Of a stretch of DNA of 64,000 nucleotides, positions 1 through 8,030 are shown one piece after another (positions within the stretch are counted from its first letter, which is position 1; each line of letters starts with the position of its first letter). The stretch comes from Sphingopyxis sp. MSC1_008 (lineage in GTDB: Bacteria; Pseudomonadota; Alphaproteobacteria; Sphingomonadales; Sphingomonadaceae). Position numbers and translations under genes: made by a program. Below the pieces are notes generated by a model. The model was not told the origin of the DNA. It made no database searches and saw only the letters and a list, made by a program, of their open reading frames with translations. The stretch spans positions 372,001 to 436,000 of the forward strand of contig NZ_JALPRD010000001.1 of the NCBI RefSeq assembly GCF_023197165.1, written 5' to 3'.

Positions 1-2
1 TC

Positions 3-467
3 AGCTCGATGGCGGCGCAGAATATCGGCGCCGGGCGCTGGGATCGCGTCGCGTCGGTGACCAACAGCGGGATCGCGATCAATCTCGCGATGACCGGCGT
101 GCTGATCGGTCTACTCCTGCTCTTCGACCGCGCCGCGCTCGCGCTCTTCCTCGGCAGCGAAAGCCCGGCGATCGAGGTGTCGCGTAACATTCAGCTGATC
201 GCGACCTGGACCTTCCTGCCCTTTGGCACGACGATCGTCCTCATCAGCACGCTGCGCGCCAACGGCTCGGTCGTGCCGCCGCTCGTCATCCTGTTCCTGT
301 CGATGTTTCCGATCCGCCTTGGCATCTATTATTTCGGTTATCCGTCGGTGGGCAGCGACATCCTCTGGTGGAGCTTCCCGCTGTCGTCGCTCGCCTCACT
401 GGCGATGGCGTGGGCGATCTACCGGCGCGGCGATTGGCGCCGCGCGCTGCCGCAACCGGCCGGCTAA
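3..467 (+). CDS. MATE family efflux transporter, C-terminal fragment
   Basis: Partial gene whose 5' part lies before the window; the frame is open from base 3 and ends with TAA at 465-467. About 154 residues remain, with four hydrophobic segments separated by short loops. The phrase MAAQNIGAGRWDR followed by a helix is typical of the C-terminal half of MATE (NorM/DinF-type) exporters, which expel cationic drugs or metabolites from the cytoplasm using a Na+ or H+ gradient. The true start is not visible. Substrate cannot be inferred. It is followed by a histidine kinase on the same strand after 95 bases. Confidence 0.75.
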   Translation, partial: SSMAAQNIGAGRWDRVASVTNSGIAINLAMTGVLIGLLLLFDRAALALFLGSESPAIEVSRNIQLIATWTFLPFGTTIVLISTLRANGSVVPPLVILFLSMFPIRLGIYYFGYPSVGSDILWWSFPLSSLASLAMAWAIYRRGDWRRALPQPAG

Positions 468-562
468 CCAGCCTTCGCCTTTCGACCAAGGTGCGCGCAG
501 CTTCGACTGGCGGTCCGGTGCCCGCTAGCCATCGATCGGTATTTGGCGCTAAAGCCAGCATA

Positions 563-1735
563 ATGAACATCTCAAACCGCAAGGATGCGCTGCGCGATCA
601 GCGCGCGAAAATGTTGGCCGCGGCGCCCGACTGGCGCGCCTCCGACGCCCGCGTGAACCCCCGGGTCGCGATCGGATCGATCATCGCGATGTGGGCGATC
701 TATTTCCTGATCACCTCGGTGCTCGCGATGCTGACCGGCGTGCCCGAGCAATGGCCGTCGGCCGGCCGCCGCGCGATCGTCGTCGTCGCCGGCATCCTAT
801 GCACCTTTGTCCTCTATCAGCTGCTCCAGCGCGCCCAACCCCAGAGTTTCGGCGCCCGGTTGGCAGCCGCCTTCGGCGCCGCGGTTCCGCTCGTGATCAT
901 CTACGCGACGGTCAATCTGATGGTTTTCTATTATTGGTTCCCGGTTTCCGACAGCGCCAAGATCGTCGAAGAAATGCAGTCGAAATATTCGGTTGCGTGG
1001 GAAACGATGCTGATCCTCGACAGCTCGATCCGCTGGTATTTCTTCTTCGCCGTCTGGGCCGCGCTCTATGTCGCGTTCGGCTATGCCAACGAGATGCGCG
1101 CGCTCGAACGCCGCGCCAATCATTTCCGGATGGAAGCACAAACCGCGCAGCTCCGCGCGCTGCATTACCAGGTCAATCCGCACTTCCTGTTCAACACGCT
1201 CAATTCGCTGTCGACCCTCGTCCTCAAAGGATCGAAGAGCGAGGCCGAGACGATGATCATGAACCTCGCGTCCTTCCTCCGCTCGAGCCTCGCCGTCGAT
1301 CCCGAGCAATTGGTCAGCCTCGACGAAGAAATCGCGCTGCAACGCCTTTATCTCGATATCGAGCAGACGCGCTTCCCCGATCGCCTCCAGGTCGAAGTGG
1401 AGATGCCGGAAGAATTGGAGCATGCCTGTGTTCCCGTGCTGATCCTGCAACCGATCATTGAAAATGCGATCAAATATGGCGTCGCGCCGAGCAAGGGAAA
1501 GATCGCGGTCCGCCTGACCGCCAGCGCCGAATACGGGCTGCTGGTGCTGCGCATCGAAAACGATATCGATCCGAAGGCCCCCGCCCCCGCGTCGGGCACC
1601 GGCCTCGGCCTCGGCAACGTTCGCGAACGCCTGCTGACCCGCTATGGCCCCACCGCGGGATGCGAATGGGGCCCGTCGGACAACGGCGGTTTTGTCGTAT
1701 CGCTGTGGCTGCCACTGGCACGGGAGGCTTGCTAA
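563..1735 (+). CDS. LytS/YehU-type sensor histidine kinase
   Basis: 390 aa. Four membrane helices (about residues 38-60, 71-90, 106-128, 158-176) precede a His_kinase (PF06580-type) domain with the phosphoacceptor H207 in NPHFLFNTLNSLSTL, and a C-terminal ATPase with an N box (QPIIENAIKYG) and a G box (GTGLGLGNVRERL). This is the LytS/AlgZ class, not the classical HisKA class. The frame is open upstream from 368, but I chose ATG 563 because it begins a plausible cytoplasmic N-terminus outside the MATE gene. Its stop overlaps the start of the response regulator by one base (TAATG), so the two are translationally coupled partners. The signal sensed is unknown. Confidence 0.88.
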   Translation: MNISNRKDALRDQRAKMLAAAPDWRASDARVNPRVAIGSIIAMWAIYFLITSVLAMLTGVPEQWPSAGRRAIVVVAGILCTFVLYQLLQRAQPQSFGARLAAAFGAAVPLVIIYATVNLMVFYYWFPVSDSAKIVEEMQSKYSVAWETMLILDSSIRWYFFFAVWAALYVAFGYANEMRALERRANHFRMEAQTAQLRALHYQVNPHFLFNTLNSLSTLVLKGSKSEAETMIMNLASFLRSSLAVDPEQLVSLDEEIALQRLYLDIEQTRFPDRLQVEVEMPEELEHACVPVLILQPIIENAIKYGVAPSKGKIAVRLTASAEYGLLVLRIENDIDPKAPAPASGTGLGLGNVRERLLTRYGPTAGCEWGPSDNGGFVVSLWLPLAREAC

Positions 1736-2466
1736 TGATCCAGACGCTTCGCACTCTGATCGTCGACGACGAACCGCTGGCAATCGAACGATTGCAGATA
1801 TTGACCGGGCAGCAGGACGGCGTTTCGCTCGTCGGCACCGCCAGCGACGGTGCTTCAGCGCTCCGCATGGTCGATGCGCTCGCGCCCGACCTCGTGCTGT
1901 GCGACATCGCGATGCCCGATCTCAACGGGCTGGAGGTTGCCGCCGCGATCGAGGGGCTCGACAACCCGCCCGCGGTCGTCTTCGTTACCGCTTTCGATCG
2001 CTATGCGGTGGCGGCGTTCGACGTGGCCGCGGTCGATTATCTGCTCAAGCCCGTATCGCCCGATCGCCTCGCCCGCGCCCTTTCGCGCGTGCGCGAATGG
2101 CGTGCGACCGAGCGCGCACCGGCGCAGAAAAGCAGATGGATCAATGAATTCTGGGTCCAGAACCGCGGCGAGATGTTGCGCATCGACGCTGGGCAGGTCG
2201 ACCTGATCGAGGCTGAACGCGACTATATGCGCCTCCATGTCGGCGGCCGGAGCTGGCTGATCCATCAGACGATCAAGTCACTCGAAGCGCGCATGAACCC
2301 CGATCAGTTCATGCGCATCCACCGCTCGAAAATGATCCGCCGCGAAGGCATCGTCGGGCTGAAGCACCATGGCGACGGCGCGTGGAGCGTCGACTTGGGC
2401 GAAGGCGGTGTCCACCGTATCGGGCGCACCTATCTCCACGATGTAAAGGCGATCATGCACGCCTAA
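1735..2466 (+). CDS. LytTR family response regulator
   Basis: 243 aa. N-terminal receiver domain with the acidic pair D11-D12, phosphorylatable D57 (LVLCDIAMPDLNG), T85 and K105; C-terminal LytTR DNA-binding domain from about residue 140, with the family's typical IEAERDYMRLHVGG and FMRIHRSKMIRR segments. It is the cognate regulator of the overlapping histidine kinase, forming an AlgR/LytR-type two-component system that would bind promoter DNA as a dimer. A strong hairpin terminator follows directly. Targets are unknown; nothing next to the pair is an obvious target except possibly the upstream MATE exporter. Confidence 0.9.
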   Translation: MIQTLRTLIVDDEPLAIERLQILTGQQDGVSLVGTASDGASALRMVDALAPDLVLCDIAMPDLNGLEVAAAIEGLDNPPAVVFVTAFDRYAVAAFDVAAVDYLLKPVSPDRLARALSRVREWRATERAPAQKSRWINEFWVQNRGEMLRIDAGQVDLIEAERDYMRLHVGGRSWLIHQTIKSLEARMNPDQFMRIHRSKMIRREGIVGLKHHGDGAWSVDLGEGGVHRIGRTYLHDVKAIMHA

Positions 2467-2502
2467 AAAAAGCGGCCATGCCGCGGGGGCATGACCGCCT
2501 TT
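2466..2502. terminator. Rho-independent terminator after the two-component pair
   Basis: Hairpin with arms AAAGCGG-CATGCC and GGCATG-CCGC-TTT around a short GC loop, beginning at the response regulator stop codon, flanked by A-run and T-run. It could terminate transcription from both sides, since the next gene is convergent. Confidence 0.75.
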
Positions 2503-2526
2503 GGGATCAACATACGGCGGGATGGG

Positions 2527-2883
2527 TCAGGGAGCGGCGGCGACGACAATCCGGCCGCGATCGGCGAGGCGGGCGCTTTCGCCGTTGAACAGGCCGGCCA
2601 GTTTCACGTCGGCATCTGCCATCGCGCTATCCTTGCAGCGATTGGCCACGGCACGTTCGCGAAGGGCCTGCCGGTAATCCACCCGGATGCCGCACACTTT
2701 TTGAACGGCAAATTTGACACGGGTGCTCAGCCGCTCGCGGCCGTCAGCGCTCGACAGGTTCAGGTCGTCATACCGCACGACGACGGTATGCCGTTCGCCA
2801 TCGTCTTCGGCCGCGGCAGCGGCCGGAACCGAAAAGCCGGCCAGCGCAACCGGCGCCGCCAGCAGGAAAGAAAATTTCGCCAT
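2527..2883 (-). CDS. UrcA family protein
   Basis: 118 aa with a cleavable signal peptide (about residues 1-25, hydrophobic core ending AAAAAEDD). The mature part matches the UrcA family pattern: a VVVRYDDLNLSSADGRERL segment, then a pair of cysteines (VQKVCG and ANRCKD) expected to form a disulfide, and a short C-terminus. UrcA proteins are small periplasmic proteins common in Sphingomonadales and Caulobacterales; function unknown. ATG 2883 is preceded by an AGAGAGGA ribosome site. It stands alone, convergent with the response regulator gene. Confidence 0.8.
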   Translation of the reverse strand: MAKFSFLLAAPVALAGFSVPAAAAAEDDGERHTVVVRYDDLNLSSADGRERLSTRVKFAVQKVCGIRVDYRQALRERAVANRCKDSAMADADVKLAGLFNGESARLADRGRIVVAAAP

Positions 2884-3127
2884 GGGGGAGTCCTCTCTTC
2901 AAAAGGATGCGGGATACCGGCCGGCGGACCGGGGAGACCGTCTTCCGATATCCCGCAAGGGAAGTGATACCCCCTAGACGTCATGAGAATCGCCTTTGGA
3001 TCGATCGGGGCGGACAGCGGCTCGATTGACAGACGAAGCGCGTCGATCCGTCGACGAATGGCCGACCGCAGGGCAATATCATGGCGCCGGACTTGCATCC
3101 GGCGTACGTTCATGGCCAAATTGACCG
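2884..3127. other. Divergent intergenic region
   Basis: 244 bases between the UrcA gene (minus) and the next plus-strand gene. It must hold both promoters. I see no convincing operator, RNA or additional coding sequence. Confidence 0.4.
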
Positions 3128-3613
3128 ATGACGAGGAAATTATCTTTCGTCGCGAGTCGCAACGCAGGCGTGTGGCTGTTCCGCTTGTCGGTGCTTGCGC
3201 TCGTCGGCGTCACTGGCGGGATGATGCTTGGCGAGATGGCGGTCGGGACGCGATTGGGCCGTGAAACCGGCGAGCCGGCATCCTATTCGCGCCTTAGCGC
3301 CAATCCCGACGCGCTAGAGCCGCAAGGCGACGGCGCCGCGCCGTGCCTCGACTGCGGGGACAGCTACGGCGTCGCGCTACGGCTGCGCGCGCATCGCGAC
3401 AACAGGATGAGCGACGAATTTCGCGAACTGGGGGCGGTCGACGTCGACCCGCCGATCCTCGCCGATACGGACGACGACTATCTGTACGGTGGCCGCTTTC
3501 CCGATCCGGAGCCCGCCGTAACGGCGTCGGGCGAAGACCCGCGCGGCGACACGCCCGTGAGCGATCTCTCGCCGCCCGACACGACAGCGGTGCCGGTGCC
3601 GGTCGAATATTGA
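3128..3613 (+). CDS. Hypothetical single-pass membrane protein with acidic Pro-rich tail
   Basis: 161 aa. One membrane segment near residues 16-35 (VWLFRLSVLALVGVTGGMML) is followed by a low-complexity, acidic, proline-rich region that includes a CLDC cysteine pair around residue 73. The topology suggests an N-in anchor with the tail in the periplasm. I do not recognise the family. Codon use looks normal for the window. ATG 3128 was chosen as the first start that keeps the membrane anchor near the N-terminus. The next gene is convergent and only three bases away. Function unknown. Confidence 0.55.
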   Translation: MTRKLSFVASRNAGVWLFRLSVLALVGVTGGMMLGEMAVGTRLGRETGEPASYSRLSANPDALEPQGDGAAPCLDCGDSYGVALRLRAHRDNRMSDEFRELGAVDVDPPILADTDDDYLYGGRFPDPEPAVTASGEDPRGDTPVSDLSPPDTTAVPVPVEY

Positions 3614-3616
3614 GGC

Positions 3617-4015
3617 CTAGCGCGGCGGCGGTGCCGGCGCAGCGCAGCGGGTCATGTCACCGGCCTTGCACGCAGCGGCGTCGGCTTCCCATTTCATCCG
3701 CTCTTCGGCCGACATCGCGGCGACGCGCGCCTTCTCGGCTTCATAAACCGCGGTTTCCTCGCTGAACACTTGCTGGTCGTGCGCCACCTGCTGCTGCGCG
3801 GCCGACACTTCCTGTGCATAGGTCGTGTTGTCGGCCTTGGCGCGCGCCGCCTGTTCGGCATTGAGCCGCGCGGTGTTCGCCCGCTCTTCTGCCGTAGTGC
3901 CGTCCTTCATCGGTTTCGCCTCCGCCGCCGTATCGGCCGGCGTCTGGAAGGCGACGGCCTGACCCGAGGCGAGCAGCGCAAGCGCGGCGGTGGCCGCCAT
4001 CATATTTCTGGTCAT
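3617..4015 (-). CDS. Hypothetical secreted coiled-coil protein
   Basis: 132 aa. Signal peptide MTRNMMAATAALALLASGQAVA with a clear cleavage site, then a charged, Ala/Glu/Lys-rich helical region (about residues 45-110, likely coiled coil) and a C-terminal pair of cysteines (AACKAGDMTRC) before a proline tail. ATG 4015 is preceded by AGGAGAAG at good spacing, which decides it over the longer open frame up to 4117. It is convergent with the preceding membrane protein. Similar short periplasmic proteins occur in sphingomonads, but I know no function. Confidence 0.6.
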   Translation of the reverse strand: MTRNMMAATAALALLASGQAVAFQTPADTAAEAKPMKDGTTAEERANTARLNAEQAARAKADNTTYAQEVSAAQQQVAHDQQVFSEETAVYEAEKARVAAMSAEERMKWEADAAACKAGDMTRCAAPAPPPR

Positions 4016-4160
4016 CGGAGCTTCTCCTTCAATCCAAATGTCTGCAGGTCCAACGCTTTGCCCGATAGGCCGTTCCGCCTCGAATTGACCTCCCCGAATT
4101 GACCTTGGGCGGGGCAAAGGTCATGCTGATCGTCCTGACCTTGTCCGATCGGCCGATCAT

Positions 4161-5693
4161 TTGCCAGCATCTCCGAAGCATCCCCTCAATCGCCCGGTGT
4201 TTTTCACCCCCCTTGCGGTGCTTCTCGCCGCCGTCATCCTCAGCCTTTGGCAGGGTCCCGCAGTCGTCGCGGCCGAGACGGCGATCAATGACTGGATATT
4301 GCGCTACTTCTCGCCGCTCTTCGCGTGGGCAGGAATCGGCTTTCTCATCCTTCTGGCGGGCATTGCCGTTTCGCCGCTCGGAGGGCGGATCATCGGCGGG
4401 CCGGACGCGAAGCCCATTTTGACCCGATGGCGCTGGTTTGCAGTGACGCTATGCACCACAATCGCCACCGGGATCCTCTTCTGGGGCGCCGCCGAACCGC
4501 TCTTCCATCTCAATGACCCGCCCGCAATGCTGGGGCTCGAGGCGGGCAGCGATGCGGCGGCGACCTTCGCCATGTCAACCATGTTCCTGCATTGGACGCT
4601 GACGCCCTACGCCATCTATACCGTTGCGGGCCTCGCCTTCGCACTCGTCTATTATAACCGCCGCGAACCGTTCAGCCTGTCGTCGCTGTTCGTTCCGCTG
4701 CTCGGCCAGCGCGCGCATGGCCCCGCCGGGACGGGGATCGACATCATCTGCCTCTACGCGCTGGTCGCGGGCATGGCGGCCTCGCTCGGCGCCGGCCTGC
4801 TCGCGCTCGCGGGCGGGGTCGAAGGGATTGGCGGCTTCGACGGCGGCGCGCCGCTGCGCTGGGGAATCGCCGCCGCGATCGTCGCCAGCTTCCTGATTTC
4901 CGCAGCGACCGGCCTGCAAAAGGGCATCGCCGGCCTGTCGGTGCTCAACACATGGCTGTTCTTTGCGATCATCGCCTTTGTCCTGCTCGCAGGGCCGACG
5001 GGTGACATGATCGGCCTGTCGCTGCGCGGCGTGGTCGACTATTTCCAGACCTTCATTCCGCGAAACCTCGGGCTCGACGTCGATACCGGCTGGCATCGGC
5101 AATGGACGATCTTCAATTGGGCCAACTGGTTCGCGTGGGCGCCCGTCACCGCGCTGTTCCTCGGCCGCCTCGCGGTGGGGTACAGCGTCCGCGCCTTCAT
5201 CCTCTATAATCTGATCCTGCCGTCGCTGTTCGGCGCGGTGTGGATGACGGCGATCGCGGGTGCGACGATCGCGTTCGACCAGCAAAGCGGCGCCGGCCTT
5301 TACGCCGTCCTGACCGCAGAAGGCCCCGACCCCGTGCTGTTCCGGCTGTTCAGCGCGCTCGGCGGCGGACCGGTTGTCGCCGGGGTGGTGCTGTTCGCGA
5401 TCTTCCTGTCTTATGTGGCGGGCGCCGACGCCAATGTCTCGGCGATGAGCGCGCTTTCGACGCACGGCATCTCGCCCGACACGCCCGAAGCGCCGCTGTG
5501 GGTTCAGGCGGTATGGGGCATCACCGTCGGCCTCGTTGCGCTGGTGCTGGTTGCGGGCGGCGGTATCGACGGCATCCGCATGATGTCGGTGCTCGGCGGC
5601 TTCCCGGCATTGTTCGTCATCGTCGGCGCGGCGTTGTCGCTGACGGTGATGGCGGTACGGGGACGGCACGAAGCCGCCCCCGCCCAATCCTGA
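4161..5693 (+). CDS. BCCT family betaine/choline/carnitine-type transporter
   Basis: 510 aa, the usual length of the family, with twelve predicted membrane helices. The BCCT signature region is present as WTIFNWANWFAWAPVTALFLGR with flanking aromatic residues, and the early motif ILFWGAAEPLFH matches the family's conserved WGxAEP. BCCT permeases import quaternary ammonium compounds such as glycine betaine, usually Na+- or H+-coupled, for osmoprotection or as carbon source. The start assigned is TTG 4161; GTG 4197 is an in-frame alternative twelve residues in. No long cytoplasmic C-terminal osmosensing tail is seen. Substrate not determined; no betaine catabolic genes nearby. Confidence 0.88.
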   Translation: MPASPKHPLNRPVFFTPLAVLLAAVILSLWQGPAVVAAETAINDWILRYFSPLFAWAGIGFLILLAGIAVSPLGGRIIGGPDAKPILTRWRWFAVTLCTTIATGILFWGAAEPLFHLNDPPAMLGLEAGSDAAATFAMSTMFLHWTLTPYAIYTVAGLAFALVYYNRREPFSLSSLFVPLLGQRAHGPAGTGIDIICLYALVAGMAASLGAGLLALAGGVEGIGGFDGGAPLRWGIAAAIVASFLISAATGLQKGIAGLSVLNTWLFFAIIAFVLLAGPTGDMIGLSLRGVVDYFQTFIPRNLGLDVDTGWHRQWTIFNWANWFAWAPVTALFLGRLAVGYSVRAFILYNLILPSLFGAVWMTAIAGATIAFDQQSGAGLYAVLTAEGPDPVLFRLFSALGGGPVVAGVVLFAIFLSYVAGADANVSAMSALSTHGISPDTPEAPLWVQAVWGITVGLVALVLVAGGGIDGIRMMSVLGGFPALFVIVGAALSLTVMAVRGRHEAAPAQS

Positions 5694-5709
5694 GAAAGGG
5701 GTCTCAGGA

Positions 5710-7788
5710 CTACCAGATTCGTGTGCGTTCCTCGGGCTTCAGATAATATTTGGCGCCCGCGGCGACGCTGAACGCCTTGTACCACGCATCGACGTTGCGC
5801 ACAGGCCCGATAATGCGCCAGCGCGCCGGGCTGTGCGGATCGCTCGCCACCTGCTGTTTGATCGCATCCTCGCGCTGCTTCGTCCGCCATGCCTGCGCGA
5901 AGGCGAGAAAGAAGCGTTGATCGCCGGTCAGCCCGTCGATCACCGGCGCGGGCTTGCCCCCGAGCGACCGGCGATAAGCGTCATAGGCGACCTCCAAGCC
6001 GGCCAGATCGGCGATATTCTCGCCCATCGTCAGGTCGGGGTTGATGAACGATCCGGGCGCCGCCTCATAGGTCGCATATTGCGCGCCGAACGCCTTCGCC
6101 TGCGCGTCGAAACGCGCCGCATCCTCGGGCGTCCACCAGTCGCGCACCGCGCCCTCGGCATCGATCTTGCGGCCCTGATCGTCGAAGCCGTGCGTGATTT
6201 CGTGACCGATCACCGCGCCGATCGCGCCATAATTGACCGCATCGTCGACGCTCTCGCTGAAATAGGGCGCCTGCAGGATTCCGGCCGGGAACACGATCTT
6301 GTTCTCAAGCCCGCCGTTATACGCGTTAACCTCCTGCGGGTTCATCGACCATTTCTTGCGATCGACCGGCTTGTTGAGGTCCGACAGCGCATAGGCATAT
6401 TCGAATGCCGCGCTACGCTTCACATTGCCGTAAAGATCGGCGGGATCGATCTTGAGCCCCGAATAGTCGCGCCATTTGTCGGGATAGCCGACCATCACGT
6501 CCATCTTCGCGAGCTTCGCCAGCGCGGCGTCCTTGGTCGCCGGAGCCATCCAGCTGTTGTTCCGGATACGGTCGCCCATCGCGAGCTTCAGGTTGGTGAC
6601 CAGCACCTCCATCTTCGCCTTCGCGCTCGCGGGGAAATATTGCTTCGAATAGGTTTCGCCGACCAGCTCGCCGAGGCTGCCGTCGACGAGCGTCAATCCG
6701 CGCTTCCAGCGCGGGCGCAGTTCGCCCACCCCGCTCAGCGCCTTGGCATATTCGAAGCGGCTGTCAACAAACGCCTTCGACAGATAGGGCGCGGCATTAT
6801 CGGCGACATGAAATTGCTGCCACAGCTTGATCGTGTCGAGCGGCGTCTTGGCATAGAGCGCCGCGATGTCGCGCACCGCGGTCTTCTCGTTGACGATGAT
6901 GCGCTTTTGCGGCGTAATGCCCGAACCGGCGAACCAGGCGTTCCAGTCAAGCCCGGGTGCATAGGTCGCCAGTTCGTCCGCCGACATCGGATTGTTGATC
7001 TTGCCGATGTCGCGGCGGTCGGCGATCGCCCAGCTGACCTTCGCGATCTCGGTCTCGAACGCCATGATCGCATCGGCCGCCTTTTCGGGGTCGGCATTGC
7101 CCGCCATCTTCATCGTCCGCGCGATATAGGCGCGGTACGCGTCACGCTGCGGCTTGAAGCTGTCGTTGAGATAATAATCGCGCTCGGGAAGCCCGATGCC
7201 CGCCTGCCCCAGCCACAGGACGTTCACCGTCGGATCGGCGGTGTCGGCATAAGGGCCGCCGCTGACGATCGTCGAACCGAACGTCCCCTGCGTGCCGCCC
7301 ATGAAGCGCGCCATCTCGCTTTTGTCCTTGATCGCCGCGACCGCCGCAATGTCGGCCATCAGCGGTTTGGCGGCGAGCGCTTCGACGCGCGCCTCGTCCA
7401 TGAAGCTTTGATAGAGCCCGCCAACCTGGCTCGCTGAGGGCGCACCCGCGACGACCGCGCGCAGCTGGCGCTGGGTCAGGTTATAGACGTCGTAATCGAC
7501 ACCCGCCGATGCCTGGTCCGACGGAATCTCGGTGCGCGCGAACCAGCCGCCGTTGGCGTAGCGATCGAAATCGTCGCCGGGCTTTACCGACGGATCGCGC
7601 GCGTCGAGATCGACGCCCCATTTTCCGAAGGTCAGCGCCTTGAGCGATCCGGCCGACGAAGCATCGCCCTCATCGGCCGCCGCGGCCAATAGAGTTGCAT
7701 TGCTCCCTACCTCGCTCGCCACCGCCGGTGCAGCGGCCAGCGCCGCTATGATCGCCAGCCCCGCGGCGCCGCAAAAAAAGCTCTTCAT
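5710..7788 (-). CDS. M13 family zinc metallopeptidase (PepO/neprilysin-like)
   Basis: 692 aa. A signal peptide (residues 1-25) is followed by the M13 N-terminal helical domain and the catalytic domain with zinc motif HEITH at 529-533 and the third-ligand motif GENIADLAG near 595; NAYNGGLENKIVFPAG (about 488-503) and the C-terminal ERTRIW are also family features. M13 enzymes are periplasmic or secreted endopeptidases cleaving short peptides. The gene is convergent with the BCCT transporter (17-base gap) and divergent from uvrA. The complete catalytic set indicates an active enzyme. Substrate unknown. Confidence 0.93.
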   Translation of the reverse strand: MKSFFCGAAGLAIIAALAAAPAVASEVGSNATLLAAAADEGDASSAGSLKALTFGKWGVDLDARDPSVKPGDDFDRYANGGWFARTEIPSDQASAGVDYDVYNLTQRQLRAVVAGAPSASQVGGLYQSFMDEARVEALAAKPLMADIAAVAAIKDKSEMARFMGGTQGTFGSTIVSGGPYADTADPTVNVLWLGQAGIGLPERDYYLNDSFKPQRDAYRAYIARTMKMAGNADPEKAADAIMAFETEIAKVSWAIADRRDIGKINNPMSADELATYAPGLDWNAWFAGSGITPQKRIIVNEKTAVRDIAALYAKTPLDTIKLWQQFHVADNAAPYLSKAFVDSRFEYAKALSGVGELRPRWKRGLTLVDGSLGELVGETYSKQYFPASAKAKMEVLVTNLKLAMGDRIRNNSWMAPATKDAALAKLAKMDVMVGYPDKWRDYSGLKIDPADLYGNVKRSAAFEYAYALSDLNKPVDRKKWSMNPQEVNAYNGGLENKIVFPAGILQAPYFSESVDDAVNYGAIGAVIGHEITHGFDDQGRKIDAEGAVRDWWTPEDAARFDAQAKAFGAQYATYEAAPGSFINPDLTMGENIADLAGLEVAYDAYRRSLGGKPAPVIDGLTGDQRFFLAFAQAWRTKQREDAIKQQVASDPHSPARWRIIGPVRNVDAWYKAFSVAAGAKYYLKPEERTRIW

Positions 7789-8004
7789 TTCCCCAGTCTC
7801 CCGATTGCCTGCGCCGTCGGGTCCGGACGGCGCACATAGTCATTCTTGTCCGCTTGTGATGCCAAGCGGTCAAGCAAGCTACACGACGCTTGGTCGAAGC
7901 CTTTGGGATGTTGGTGGAAAGGCTAGGCGGCGCGCGCGCATTGCGGCGCGGCTCAAGCCACCCTATCTATGGCCCAACCGCGCAAAACCGCACTTGCGCC
8001 CCTA

Positions 8005-8019
8005 GAACAAATCTGGAAC
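8005..8019. promoter_or_regulatory. LexA (SOS) box upstream of uvrA
   Basis: GAAC, seven bases, GAAC (second GAAC at 8016-8019), exactly the direct-repeat operator bound by LexA in alphaproteobacteria. It ends 11 bases before the uvrA start, where LexA would block transcription or its initiation. This fits SOS induction of uvrA. Confidence 0.8.
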
Positions 8020-8030
8020 ATACCTCTCCC

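Noticed and set aside
5833-7437. 534-residue open frame on the plus strand
   Set aside because: Antisense to the M13 peptidase, which has a full catalytic set. Arg-rich, low-complexity translation typical of antisense frames in high-GC genes.
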